Source: Microbispora hainanensis (GTDB lineage: Bacteria > Actinomycetota > Actinomycetes > Streptosporangiales > Streptosporangiaceae). Taken from it: a DNA stretch of 55,902 nucleotides. A program made the translations under genes and the position numbers. The notes beneath the pieces were generated by a model. It ran no database searches, was not told where the DNA came from, and was given only the letters and a program-made list of their open reading frames with translations. The DNA is taken from the NCBI RefSeq assembly GCF_006874475.1, contig NZ_VIRM01000062.1, positions 1-55,902 on the forward strand, read 5' to 3'. Shown here piece by piece: positions 24,499-33,111 of this stretch. Every line of letters begins with the position of its first letter. The stretch's first letter is position 1.

Positions 24499-25347
24499 TC
24501 AGTGCCCCGCGACGTGGAGGTGGACCTTCGAGAAGTCACGCGCGGCCAGATGGTCCCTGCGGATACCCCAGATCAGCCACGCGTCGTCGCCCCACAGCAT
24601 CCCGGTCCTGCCGTCCTCGGCCAGTTGCAACAGCGTGACCCACTGGCGTGCCTCCTCCTGGAAGGCCGGATCGCCGTAGGAGCCGGTGCCGGCGGCGTGT
24701 GCCGCGACGGCCTCGATCGGGCTCTGGAGCGCGTCGGAGTATCCGCCCACCTGGTGCGGCGGCCCGTCCTTCCCTCCGTCCTCGAACAGCCGGAGCTGCT
24801 CCTCGAAGACTTCAAGGGTGTCCTCGTCCAGCACGTGGTGCCACACCGTCTCCTCGGCCTCCTGAAGGCTGCCGAAGACGTCGACGAGGACGGGGTGATC
24901 CCGTGGGGGCCAGGTCGGCTCGGTGGTCGCGGCGAGCGGCAGCTCGGCGTACACCTCGACGCGGTCGTCGGGCGCGGGCCGCTCGGCGACGGCGGTTCCG
25001 TGCGGCACATAGATCACCTGGTGCTCGTTCGCGTCGGTCGTGGCGAAGAACAGCAGCGTGCCGGCATCGGGCAGGGAGATGTCCACCTCGTAACGTGCCA
25101 GCGCCCCGCAGTCGAGCTCGGCCAGGAACGACAGCGGCCGGTCCCCGTCGGAGAGGGACGGCCACGCCATGCCGTCCGGTAGCTTCGGGAGTCCCCCGAG
25201 CCGCCCGACCACGGTCTCGCCGGCCTCGGCCGCGGAGAGCCGGATGGCGGGCCGCAACAGTCCGATCAGCCGCTCCGCTGTCTCCGGCGGCAACTCCTCG
25301 CGCGCGAGCTCCGCGAAGTCGATCATCCAGTCCTTCATGCCGCCCAT
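24499..25347 (-). CDS. YwqG-family (DUF1963) protein
   Basis: A 282-residue cytoplasmic protein of the YwqG/DUF1963 family. Conserved elements are the GETVVGRLGGLPKLPDGMAW segment, PLSFLAELDCGAL, LLFFATTD, the mid-protein TWPPRDHP segment, and the C-terminal WVTLLQLAEDGRTGMLWGDD then LIWGIRRDHLAARDFSKV. Family function is unknown; members are common in Firmicutes and actinobacteria. Start ATG 25347; ATG 25338 is equally possible. It converges with the GerMN gene. Confidence 0.85.
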   Translation of the reverse strand: MGGMKDWMIDFAELAREELPPETAERLIGLLRPAIRLSAAEAGETVVGRLGGLPKLPDGMAWPSLSDGDRPLSFLAELDCGALARYEVDISLPDAGTLLFFATTDANEHQVIYVPHGTAVAERPAPDDRVEVYAELPLAATTEPTWPPRDHPVLVDVFGSLQEAEETVWHHVLDEDTLEVFEEQLRLFEDGGKDGPPHQVGGYSDALQSPIEAVAAHAAGTGSYGDPAFQEEARQWVTLLQLAEDGRTGMLWGDDAWLIWGIRRDHLAARDFSKVHLHVAGH

Positions 25348-25644
25348 GATGCTTCCCGGGTACGACAAACCCGCCGCCCCCGAGCGACCGGTTACTGCGG
25401 CGTGCCGCGACGCCAGGCCATCGCGCGGCGGGAGAGCACGCCATGACGGCAGCGAGCTCCGGGCCACGTCGCCAGTGGGGGTGACCGACTACGTGGAGCA
25501 GCAACCCGCGCCCTGACTGCGGCCTTTTCTGGCGTGTCGGCCGCGTGAGCGCCCGGCCACATACGTATTCCCGCCCGGTCATCGTGCCGTAACGAAGCGT
25601 GGCGATCGTCGTGGGTGACGAGGTCAACGCGGGAGGAGAGCGCT

Positions 25645-26013
25645 ATGGCGTCCATCTTCGATCGGATCGGCGGTTCCGGCGCGGTCGCGGCCGTGGTCGA
25701 GGAGTTCTACACGCGGGTCGTCGCCGACCCGATGCTGCGCGGCTACTTCGCGGACGCCGACATGGCCAAGCTCAAGGCGCACCAGCGCAGTTTCGTCGCG
25801 GCCGCGCTCGGCGGCCCTCAGGAATACCGGGGCAAGTCGATGGACGAGGCGCACGCCGGGCTCGGCATCACGGGGGAGGAGTTCGACCAGGTGGTCGTCC
25901 ATCTGGCCGGAGCGCTGGAGTCGTGCGGCGTCGACGCCGAGACGGTCGGCTCGATCGCCGGGGCCCTCGCACCGCTGAAAGAGCAGGTCGTGCAGAGCGC
26001 CGTCGCGGCCTGA
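25645..26013 (+). CDS. glbN: Group I truncated haemoglobin
   Basis: A 122-residue group I (N-type) truncated haemoglobin: IFDRIGGSGAVAAVVEEFYT, FADADMAKLKAHQRSFVAAA, LGGPQEYRGKSMDEAHAGLG. The FY pair at ~20-21 supplies the distal Tyr (B10). His in MDEAHAGLGI is the proximal haem ligand (F8). The usual Gly-rich turns are present. ATG 25645 has GGAGGAG upstream. Members bind O2 or NO, and mycobacterial GlbN detoxifies NO. It stands alone between an unassigned 297-bp gap and the alpha-galactosidase. Confidence 0.92.
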   Translation: MASIFDRIGGSGAVAAVVEEFYTRVVADPMLRGYFADADMAKLKAHQRSFVAAALGGPQEYRGKSMDEAHAGLGITGEEFDQVVVHLAGALESCGVDAETVGSIAGALAPLKEQVVQSAVAA

Positions 26014-26064
26014 ACAGTCCCGGCAGGCCGTCCGCCGGGTGAGACGGCTCTTGACGCTTAACCG

Positions 26065-26078
26065 GTTCATTAGTGAAC
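26065..26078. promoter_or_regulatory. Inverted repeat just upstream of the GH36 gene
   Basis: GTTCA-TTAG-TGAAC ends eight bases before ATG 26087, and TTGACG lies at 26051-26056. The site could be an operator over a promoter for a short or leaderless message. No good -10 at standard spacing was found, so this is tentative. Confidence 0.3.
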
Positions 26079-26086
26079 TGGGCGTG

Positions 26087-27436
26087 ATGGAATCGCGATT
26101 CGAGGACGTCGCCGCGCTGGACGTGGACCCGGCGAGGGCCCGGGTGTACGCGGAGGGCTGGCAGTCGTGGAGCGTCACCACCGCCCTTCCCCTGACGGAC
26201 ACGCCCTATCGGGTGACCCTGCCGAACTCCCTGGTCATCGACTGCCACTACGGCTCCGCTCCGGACGAGGGCGTGTTCCGGGGCGAGGGGCTGCTGGCCG
26301 TCGATCCCGGGGACGGCGGCCCCGTCCACGTCTTCGGTGCCGCGAGTGCCGAGACGGCCGCCTCCCGTGTGCCGGTCATCGAGGCGCGGCCACGCGGCGG
26401 CCGGGTCGTGATCGCGTCGGACGCCCCCGTGGACCACACGGAGCATCAGGGCGGGCTGGAGACGGCGCTGGCCCGGTGGGGCGCCGCCTTCGCCGAGCGG
26501 GCCGGCATTCGCTTGCGCCCGTCGCCCGCGGTCTGGTGCTCCTGGTATCAGTACTTCTCGGAGGTCACCCAGGACGACGTCGCCGAGAACCTCACGGCTA
26601 TGGACGAGCTGGCGCTCCCCGTGGGCGTCGTGCAGATCGACGACGGATATCAGGCCGCGCCCGGCGACTGGCTCACGTCCTCCGGCCGCTTCGACGACCT
26701 GCCCGGCCTGATCGGGCGCATCCGCGAGCACGGACGGCGGGCCGGGATCTGGATCGCCCCCATGGTCGTGGCCCGCAAGAGCGCGCTCTTCGCCGCGCAC
26801 CCGGAGTGGCTGGTGACCGATCCCGCGAGCGGGAATCCGGCCTTCGCGGGTCACGTCCTCGGCGACTCCTGCGCCGCGCTCGACCTCACCCACCCCGGCG
26901 CGGCCGAATATCTGGCGGACGTGCTGCGCACCATGCGCGGCTGGGGCGTCGACTACGTCAAAATCGACTTCGTGTACGCGGGGGCGCTGGAGGGCCGCCG
27001 CCACGAGGACGTGACCGGTGTGGAGGCCTACCGCCACGGCCTGCGGCTCATCCGCGAGGCCATCGGGCCCGAGGCGTACCTGCTGGGGTGCGGCGCGCCG
27101 ATCCTGCCCTCGGTCGGCATGGTGGACGCGATGCGGGTGGGCCCGGACATCGCGGCGTATTGGCAGAACCCGAGCGGGCACCCCTCCGAACCCAGCCAGG
27201 CCAACGCCACCAGGAACACCGTCGCCCGGGCCTGGCAGCACGGCAGGTTCTGGATCAACGACCCCGACTGCCTCATGCTCCGGCCGGAGGTCGAACGGCG
27301 CGAGGACTGGGCGCGCACCGTCGAGCGGTACGGCGGCCTGCGGGCCTCCAGCGACCGGCTGCGCGGCCTGGACCCGTGGGGGCTGGAGACCACCCGTCGC
27401 CTGCTCACCCCCGCCGACCCCACCCCGCTCGTCTGA
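26087..27436 (+). CDS. GH36-type alpha-galactosidase
   Basis: A 449-residue intracellular alpha-galactosidase of GH36/GH-D type. Landmarks: YAEGWQSWS, WCSWYQYFSEVT, VVQIDDGYQ, GIWIAPMVVARKS. GVDYVKIDF carries the probable nucleophile Asp294, MRVGPDIAAYW carries the acid/base Asp354, and a terminal FWINDPDCLMLR follows. It is shorter than most GH36 enzymes because the N-terminal beta-supersandwich is reduced. ATG 26087 is preferred; an upstream GTG at 26039 would add 16 residues with no better ribosome site. No signal peptide, so it acts on imported raffinose- or melibiose-type sugars. Confidence 0.88.
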   Translation: MESRFEDVAALDVDPARARVYAEGWQSWSVTTALPLTDTPYRVTLPNSLVIDCHYGSAPDEGVFRGEGLLAVDPGDGGPVHVFGAASAETAASRVPVIEARPRGGRVVIASDAPVDHTEHQGGLETALARWGAAFAERAGIRLRPSPAVWCSWYQYFSEVTQDDVAENLTAMDELALPVGVVQIDDGYQAAPGDWLTSSGRFDDLPGLIGRIREHGRRAGIWIAPMVVARKSALFAAHPEWLVTDPASGNPAFAGHVLGDSCAALDLTHPGAAEYLADVLRTMRGWGVDYVKIDFVYAGALEGRRHEDVTGVEAYRHGLRLIREAIGPEAYLLGCGAPILPSVGMVDAMRVGPDIAAYWQNPSGHPSEPSQANATRNTVARAWQHGRFWINDPDCLMLRPEVERREDWARTVERYGGLRASSDRLRGLDPWGLETTRRLLTPADPTPLV

Positions 27437-27481
27437 GCCGCACTGCAGAGTCGTAGCCGTGGATCCGGCAGATGCGGCGTG

Positions 27482-28807
27482 TCAAGGGACGAGTCGCAGC
27501 TGGGGGCGGTGGGCGGGCAGGCCGATCAGCTCGCGTACGCGTGCCACGGGCCAGGCGAGCTCCCGGGCCAGCGCGGGCACGGTCAGCGCGGTCTCTGCCG
27601 CCGCCATGTCGAACGCCCGGCTGAGCAGGACCGGCTGCTCGCCGGGGTAGCCCGACACCGGTTCGGTGGCGAAGCCCGGCTGGTCGCGCAGCGCCGCGAG
27701 CCGCTGGTAGGCGCGCCCGGCCGCGGAGTCGGACAGCAGCCCGACCTCCCGGCACCGATACAGCAGGGAGTCGACCGACACGCCCCAGACGCGGCGCAGC
27801 TCCGCCAGCCGCCGCAGGTCGGCACGGGCGGGCAGGGCGGGCAGGACGCTGTCGCGCGGGGTGAGGAACTCCGCGGCGAAGGAGTCGGCCTCGCGCTCCT
27901 GCTGGCTGTCCCCGGCGGCGGCGTCCCCGTGCAGCACCAGGTGCCCCAGCTCGTGGGCGGCGGTGAAGCGGTGCCGATAGACGTCGTCGAACCGGTTGGG
28001 CGTCAGGACGACGATGGGCCGAGGCAGGCTGGAGGTGGAGAAGGCGTCCACCGTGACCGCGTCCTCGTCGGCCTGGGGGAAGACGACGACGATCCCCCGT
28101 GACTCCATGTGCCGCACCAGGTGGCTGATCGGCCCGGTGCCGAGCCCCCAGTGGGCCCGCAGCGCGCGGGCCGCGCCCATGGGATCGCGAGGCAGGGCGC
28201 TGCCCGAGTGCACCTCGCCCCCGGCGAAGCCCGGCAGGTCGACGTAGGGGAGACGCACCCGTTTCTCCAGCGCGTACGTCAGCTCCCAGACCTGTTCGAC
28301 GAAGGCCACGGCCTTCGCCCGCTGGTAGGCCCGAGTGGAGCGCAGGCTGCGGAAGTGCGCCATCGAGCCGTCCAGCTTGCCGTGCGGGCGGCCCGGCAGG
28401 AAGAAGGCCGCGGGCACCGCGAGCACCTCGGCGAGGAGCGGGACCAGGTCGGGACGCGGCCGGGTGACCCCGGCCTCATACTGGCCGACCGCGGCGGGGG
28501 ACACTCCGATGCGCTCGGCCACCTCCTTCTTCGTCAGCGCCGCCAGTCGTCGTGCCTGGGTGAGGCGGGTGCCGTCGAAGGCGTCCGCCACGGCCTGCGG
28601 GCTCGGCGCCCCGCGACCGAGCGAGGCGTTGCCGGGTGTCAAAGTGCCCGGTGTCAAAGTGCCCGGCGCCAACGTGCCCGGCGCCAACGTGCCCGGCGCC
28701 AACGTGCCGGGTGCCAGAGTGCCAGATGCCAGAGTGCCAGGTGTCGTCGTGCCGGATTCGGGGGGAACGGTCTCCTCGACCAGGCGCAGCCGGTCATCGT
28801 CCTTCAT
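27482..28807 (-). CDS. XRE regulator fused to ImmA/IrrE metallopeptidase
   Basis: A 441-residue protein. Residues ~18-60 are a tandem Gly-Thr-Leu-Ala-Pro pentapeptide repeat. Residues ~78-135 are an XRE helix-turn-helix (LTQARRLAALTKKEVAERIG, VSPAAVGQYEAGVTRPRPDL). Then comes an ImmA/IrrE zinc peptidase with AAHELGHLVLH near residue 285 and a later EREADSFAAEFL glutamate ligand. Such fusions cleave or sense a partner protein under DNA damage, phage or stress, as in ImmA and IrrE/PprI. ATG 28807 lies inside the upstream gene, a 14-bp overlap, so the two genes are probably one operon and one functional pair. The N-terminal repeat is unusual for the family. Confidence 0.88.
   Translation of the reverse strand: MKDDDRLRLVEETVPPESGTTTPGTLASGTLAPGTLAPGTLAPGTLAPGTLTPGTLTPGNASLGRGAPSPQAVADAFDGTRLTQARRLAALTKKEVAERIGVSPAAVGQYEAGVTRPRPDLVPLLAEVLAVPAAFFLPGRPHGKLDGSMAHFRSLRSTRAYQRAKAVAFVEQVWELTYALEKRVRLPYVDLPGFAGGEVHSGSALPRDPMGAARALRAHWGLGTGPISHLVRHMESRGIVVVFPQADEDAVTVDAFSTSSLPRPIVVLTPNRFDDVYRHRFTAAHELGHLVLHGDAAAGDSQQEREADSFAAEFLTPRDSVLPALPARADLRRLAELRRVWGVSVDSLLYRCREVGLLSDSAAGRAYQRLAALRDQPGFATEPVSGYPGEQPVLLSRAFDMAAAETALTVPALARELAWPVARVRELIGLPAHRPQLRLVP
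28628..28753. repeat. 15-bp in-frame tandem repeat encoding GTLAP units
   Basis: About eight copies of a 15-bp unit (plus-strand sense close to GCCCGGCGCCAACGT) keep the reading frame of the XRE-ImmA gene and encode Gly-Thr-Leu-(Ala/Thr)-Pro. Copies differ by a few substitutions. The multiple-of-three period means copy number can vary without breaking the gene. Confidence 0.85.
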
Positions 28808-29585
28808 CGGCGGCGGCGTCCGGTGCGTACGGCGCCTCGCTCATGGGAGGCACGGCGGTCGCGCGCTCGTGGAGCGGGCGCGGGTTCAGGGCGGGAGCCG
28901 GCATCGCACCCCGGGCGAACGCGGACGCCTTGCCGAGGGAGGCCGCCACCTCGGGCAGCTCGGCCGCGGGCGCCTGCCCGGGGAGCGGAATGGGCTCGCA
29001 GTAGTGCCAGCGCAGGTTGCCGGTGCGGTCGAGCAGCTCGGCCTCGCCCCACCACACGTCGAGCAGACCGGCCCTGGCGTTGCAGGCGTACGCGATGAGT
29101 ACGAGGCGGGTGCCCTCGGGCAGCCGGGTGAGCGCGCGGGCGGCCGGAGTCACGGGCTCCGGCAGGGCGGCCTCGACCCCGCCGAGCGTGAGCTGCTCGG
29201 CCCAGGGCCGCGGGCCGAACCTGGTGAACAGCGCCTGCACCAGCCCGGACGGCCTGCCGTCGCCGATCCTGGCGTTGACCACGCTGACCGAGCGGTCCTT
29301 GGCGTAGCGGAAGGGGAACAGCAGGTTGCCGCCGAGCACGACGAGCTGGTGCTGGGAGCCCGGCGGCTTGACGGTGACGACGTCGGGCATGTCCGCGAAC
29401 GCGTCGGCCAGGGCCTCGAACTTGCGGGACATGAGCGTGAAGCCGAACGGGTGGAGGAGCTCGGTCCGCGCCGTCTTCTGGGCGTCCTGGGCGTTCTCCA
29501 ATGCGATCGCCAGCGCCTCGGTCACCCCCTGGCGGATCTGCTCGGCGCGCGGGCCGAACGTCTCCACAGCCCAGGTCGACAGCAT
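28794..29585 (-). CDS. Protein of unknown function paired with the XRE-ImmA regulator
   Basis: A 263-residue soluble protein that I do not recognise. Start ATG 29585 has GGAGGTGG upstream. The N-terminal 45 residues are predicted helical (TFGPRAEQIRQGVTEALAIA). The middle is alpha/beta (QHQLVVLGGNLLFPFRYAKD, SVSVVNARIG, TRLVLIAYACNARAGLLDVW). The C-terminal 60 residues are Pro/Ala-rich and probably disordered. It overlaps the XRE-ImmA gene by 14 bp. By analogy with ImmR/ImmA and similar pairs, it may be the sensed or protected partner. The many buried strands also fit an enzyme-like fold, but no catalytic motif is evident. Confidence 0.6.
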   Translation of the reverse strand: MLSTWAVETFGPRAEQIRQGVTEALAIALENAQDAQKTARTELLHPFGFTLMSRKFEALADAFADMPDVVTVKPPGSQHQLVVLGGNLLFPFRYAKDRSVSVVNARIGDGRPSGLVQALFTRFGPRPWAEQLTLGGVEAALPEPVTPAARALTRLPEGTRLVLIAYACNARAGLLDVWWGEAELLDRTGNLRWHYCEPIPLPGQAPAAELPEVAASLGKASAFARGAMPAPALNPRPLHERATAVPPMSEAPYAPDAAADEGR

Positions 29586-29871
29586 CGCCACCTCCGGTGT
29601 GCTCCGCACGTGCTGCTATGTCCAGTGACCGCCATAGGCCGGGGGCACTTTATTTTCCGACATCATAGTCCCGCGAACGCTTCATGAGTCACCCACGTCA
29701 CAGCTCTTCTTGTAGTGAGGGCACCCCGGGCGCGGCCGAATAGATGGCTATAGTGCCAAATGTCGTGATCGGGGAGGGGAGCATGGCCGGCGAATGCGCC
29801 CGCCGTGCTCCCCTGCCGTACGGCCGGCCGCCGGGAGCGTGTCCGCGTACGGCACGCACAACGGGAGAGCA

Positions 29872-30921
29872 ATGGCACACCCCCCACCTTCCGGCTCATA
29901 TCCGGGCCGGCCTCCCGCCGATGCCTACGGCTCCGGGCCGTATGGTCCGGGTCAGCATGGTCTGGGTCAGCTCAACCAGCCGCCGGACCAACCGCCGCCC
30001 GGTCAACCGCCACAAGGCTGGCCACCGGGCGCGTACCCCCAGCCCGGCGGGCAGCCGTGGCAGCAGCAGCCGCCCCGGCAATTCCCCCAGCAGCCGCCCC
30101 AGCCGGGTCCGTGGCCCGCGCCCGGCGGTCCGTACGAACCGGGTGGTCCGTACGAGCCCGAAGAGGACGGCCGACCGCGGCGGGGAGCCGGGCGGGTCTT
30201 CGGCGGTGTCGTAGCCGGGGGTTTCGGCCTGATGCTCCTGCTCGGCGGGGGCGCCATCGTGGCGAAGGCCGTGTCGAACAGCCACCAGGAGATCCGCAAC
30301 AAGGAATACGCGCGCAACCTGTGGCGCAACGAGCCCGCCGAGACGCTGTTCCCCACGGCGCTCGGCCGGCAGGACCCGGAGAAGAAAGAGAACGACCCGA
30401 AGACCGAGCGCGGCTGGACCAGGGTCGCGATCTCCCCGGACACCTCCTGCGCGAAGGCGCTGTCCGGGGTGGTGGCGAAGGAGGCCGCCCAGCGCGGCTG
30501 CGTCGCGGCCCTGCGCGCCACGTACGTGGACGACACGGGCGGCACCGCCGCGACCGTCGCCATCGTCATGTTCGGCGACCCGAAGGTCGCCCTCGATCTG
30601 GGCGATCTCGTGCACGACAAGGCGGACGCCGACCGGCCCGACCATGCCGTGCGCGCCCTCGCCGCCCCGGGGATCACCTGGAACGACGCCGTACGGGCGG
30701 GCAGTGGGGGCTACAACGTGATGGACATCTACACGCCGTGTGCGGTGGTCGCCTCTGCGGGACCGGTGGACGGCAGGAAGGCGGGCCGGCTCCCGCAGCC
30801 CTGGGGCAAGCGAAGCTACGAACAGCGCATGGACCGCGAGCCGTGGAGCGCGACGGCCGAAGGGCTGGCCAAGTCCCTCGCCTGGCGCCTGGCGGATCTG
30901 ACCAACAGGGGTGGAGCGTGA
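29872..30921 (+). CDS. Pro-rich single-pass membrane protein paired with a mycosin-like protease
   Basis: A 349-residue protein starting at ATG 29872 (GGGAGAG upstream). Residues 1-100 are a cytoplasmic Pro/Gln/Gly-rich tail (PGQPPQGWPPGAYPQPGG-like). Residues ~110-133 are one membrane helix. The rest is an extracytoplasmic alpha/beta domain with Cys residues in DTSCAKAL, QRGCVAAL and YTPCAVVA. I recognise no named family. Its stop overlaps the start of the S8 peptidase (GTGA), so the two are coupled. Similar tail-plus-helix proteins accompany actinobacterial type VII-associated genes, but no EccC, EccB or WXG100 gene is nearby. A TATAGT element at 29749-29754 may be part of its promoter. Confidence 0.7.
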   Translation: MAHPPPSGSYPGRPPADAYGSGPYGPGQHGLGQLNQPPDQPPPGQPPQGWPPGAYPQPGGQPWQQQPPRQFPQQPPQPGPWPAPGGPYEPGGPYEPEEDGRPRRGAGRVFGGVVAGGFGLMLLLGGGAIVAKAVSNSHQEIRNKEYARNLWRNEPAETLFPTALGRQDPEKKENDPKTERGWTRVAISPDTSCAKALSGVVAKEAAQRGCVAALRATYVDDTGGTAATVAIVMFGDPKVALDLGDLVHDKADADRPDHAVRALAAPGITWNDAVRAGSGGYNVMDIYTPCAVVASAGPVDGRKAGRLPQPWGKRSYEQRMDREPWSATAEGLAKSLAWRLADLTNRGGA

Positions 30922-32111
30922 CCGGGCGCGCCCTACCCGCCGCCCTTCCCGCCGTCGTCGCGGCTGTGGTCGCGGCGGTCCTGGCGGTGGCGGGTACGGC
31001 GGTTCCGGCACGGGCCGACGCGCCCAGGGACTGGGAGGTCGCGGCCCTGCGGCTGCCCGAGGCGCACCGGACGGCCCAGGGGGACGGCGTTCTGGTCGCC
31101 GTGCTCGACAGCGGTGTGGTGGCCAAGCATCCCGCCCTGGGCGGCCGGGTGACGACCGGCCCCGACTTCATCGGGGGCGGCGCCCGGCCGGGCCGGTCCT
31201 ACTGGGGCGAGCACGGCACCGCGATGGCGTCCGACGTGCTCAAGGTGGCGCCGAAGGCCCGCGTCCTGTCCGTACGAGTCCTGTGGGACCGGGAGGACCC
31301 CGCGCGGAAGCGGGCGCTGAAGATGACGAAGGACGCCCAGAGCGACAAGGCCGCGCATGCCCTGGCCAACGGCATCAGGTATGCCGTCGGCAAGGGGGCG
31401 AAGGTCATCTCGATGTCGCTCGGCACCGACGAGTGGGCGATCCTCTCGGGCTACGAGGAGGACACGGCCGCCGCGGTGGACTACGCGGTGAGCAAGGGCG
31501 TCACGATCCTGGCCAGCACCGGCAACGGCGGCTCGACCGACCCGCTGGAGGTGGACGCCAACAACCAGGTGTCCTACCCGGCCGCCTATCCCGGGGTCAT
31601 CGGGGTGGGGGCGCTGGGCCCGGACGGCCGCCGGACGGACTTCTCCCAGGTGCACACCTACACCACGATCGCGGCCCCCGGCATCGATATCTACAGCGCC
31701 AGGAACACCGGCGGCTACGCGTCGATCGACGGCACCTCCCCGGCCTGCGCCCTCGCCGCCGGAGTGGTCGCGCTGGCGCTGTCCCGCAATCCGAAGCTCA
31801 CGCCGGGGCAGATCCGCGCCATCCTCACCAGGACCGCCCGGCATCCGGCGGGCGGCAACGACCCGTTCGTGGGCTTCGGCCGGATCGACGCGGCCGCCGT
31901 GGTCGCGGCGGCCGGCTCTCCGGGGAAGCCCGCGATCAAGGCCGTGCCGTACAAGGGGAAGAAGTACTTCGGGAACGGCCCCACAGACGCGCCCATGACC
32001 CACCCGCCCATCGACACCGAGTATCTGGCCATCGGCGGGGGTGCGGGAGCGGCCGGGCTTCTGCTGCTGTTCGTCGCCTTCCTCCTCTTCCGCCGCCCTC
32101 GTAAGGCTTGA
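30918..32111 (+). CDS. Mycosin-like membrane-anchored S8 serine protease
   Basis: A 397-residue subtilase with a Sec signal peptide (residues 1-34), catalytic domain and C-terminal membrane helix (~370-392) followed by RRPRKA. That is the mycosin (MycP) layout. The triad is Asp64 in VAVLDSGV, His99 in GEHGTAMASD and Ser274 in DGTSPACA; EHGT instead of the common GHGT is a small deviation. The catalytic domain faces outward, anchored at the cell surface. GTG 30918 overlaps the preceding stop. Mycosins normally serve ESX secretion machines, but no ESX core gene is present, so this is an orphan pair with the upstream membrane protein, its likely partner or substrate. Confidence 0.88.
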   Translation: MTGRALPAALPAVVAAVVAAVLAVAGTAVPARADAPRDWEVAALRLPEAHRTAQGDGVLVAVLDSGVVAKHPALGGRVTTGPDFIGGGARPGRSYWGEHGTAMASDVLKVAPKARVLSVRVLWDREDPARKRALKMTKDAQSDKAAHALANGIRYAVGKGAKVISMSLGTDEWAILSGYEEDTAAAVDYAVSKGVTILASTGNGGSTDPLEVDANNQVSYPAAYPGVIGVGALGPDGRRTDFSQVHTYTTIAAPGIDIYSARNTGGYASIDGTSPACALAAGVVALALSRNPKLTPGQIRAILTRTARHPAGGNDPFVGFGRIDAAAVVAAAGSPGKPAIKAVPYKGKKYFGNGPTDAPMTHPPIDTEYLAIGGGAGAAGLLLLFVAFLLFRRPRKA

Positions 32112-32134
32112 GGTCCACCACCGCACCGGCCGGA

Positions 32135-32154
32135 GCCCCGGCGACGGCCGGGGC
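32135..32154 (+). terminator. Hairpin terminator after the S8 protease gene
   Basis: GCCCCGGC (32135-32142) and GCCGGGGC (32147-32154) form a stem about 25 bases after the stop. It is followed by CGGCCGGGCTTCTTA, with only a weak T content. Confidence 0.55.
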
Positions 32155-32178
32155 CGGCCGGGCTTCTTATGGTGAGGT

Positions 32179-33111
32179 ATGGGGAAGATCCTGGTCGGCA
32201 CGGCGTCGTGGACCGACAAGACCCTGCTGGAGTCGGGGTGGTATCCGCCCGACGTCACCACGCCGGAGGAACGCCTGCGCTACTACGCGCGCATGTTCCC
32301 GCTGGTGGAGGTCGACTCGACCTACTACGCGCCGCCCGCCGAGGCCACCGTACGGCTGTGGTCCGAGCGCACGCCTCCGGAGTTCGTCTTCGACGTCAAG
32401 GCGTTCTCGCTGCTCACGCAGCATCCGACCCGACCGGCCGCGCTTCCGAAGGACCTGCGGCCGAGCGAAGGCGGCAAGAACCTGTACGTCCGCGACCTCG
32501 ACCCGAAGGTGGTGGACCAGGTCTGGGAGCGGTTCGTCAGCGCCCTGCTGCCGCTGCGCGAGGCGGGCAAGCTCGGGGCGGTGCTCTTCCAGTTCCCCCG
32601 GTGGTTCCCGATCGGCAAGGCGAACAAGCACTACATCCTGGAGTGCAAACGGCGCTGCGAGCCGCTCCGCATCTCCGTCGAGTTCCGCAACCACACCTGG
32701 ATGAGCGAGGACAACCAGGCCGAGACCCTCGACTTCCTCCGTTCGTACGCCATTCCGTACGTGTGCGTGGACATGCCGCAGGGCTATCCGGACTCGATCC
32801 CGCCGGTCGTCGCGGCCACGTCCGACCTGGGGGTCGTGCGGTTCCACGGGCACAGCGACAAGTGGACCAGCCGCGACATCCACGAGCGCTTCGGCTACCG
32901 CTACTCCCTCGACGAGCTGAAACAGTGGGCGCCGCGGCTGCGCGAACTCGGCGGCCAGACGTCCACGACCCACGTGCTGATGAACAACTGCTACCGCGAC
33001 TACGCGCAGACCAACGCCCGCCAGCTCGCCGCCATCCTCGCGAGCCTGCCAGACTGCGACGTAAGCCCCCGGCCGGACGGCGACCTGACACACGAGGAAG
33101 GGACCCGATGA
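32179..33111 (+). CDS. DUF72 (YecE-like) family protein
   Basis: A 310-residue DUF72 protein with a TIM-barrel-like fold. Landmarks are ILVGTASWTDKTLLESGWYP, YYARMFPLVEVDSTYYAPP, GAVLFQFPRWF, ISVEFRNHTWM and VLMNNCYRDYAQTNARQLA. Family activity is not established; structural likeness to endonuclease IV-type barrels has been suggested. ATG 32179 follows the terminator by 24 bp. The stop overlaps the start of a small helix-hairpin-helix gene (ATGA), so the two are co-translated. Confidence 0.9.
   Translation: MGKILVGTASWTDKTLLESGWYPPDVTTPEERLRYYARMFPLVEVDSTYYAPPAEATVRLWSERTPPEFVFDVKAFSLLTQHPTRPAALPKDLRPSEGGKNLYVRDLDPKVVDQVWERFVSALLPLREAGKLGAVLFQFPRWFPIGKANKHYILECKRRCEPLRISVEFRNHTWMSEDNQAETLDFLRSYAIPYVCVDMPQGYPDSIPPVVAATSDLGVVRFHGHSDKWTSRDIHERFGYRYSLDELKQWAPRLRELGGQTSTTHVLMNNCYRDYAQTNARQLAAILASLPDCDVSPRPDGDLTHEEGTR

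Noticed and set aside
25348..25644. Possible small genes in the 297-bp gap before the truncated haemoglobin
   Set aside because: Short frames on both strands have no ribosome site and no recognisable product; nothing else was seen here.
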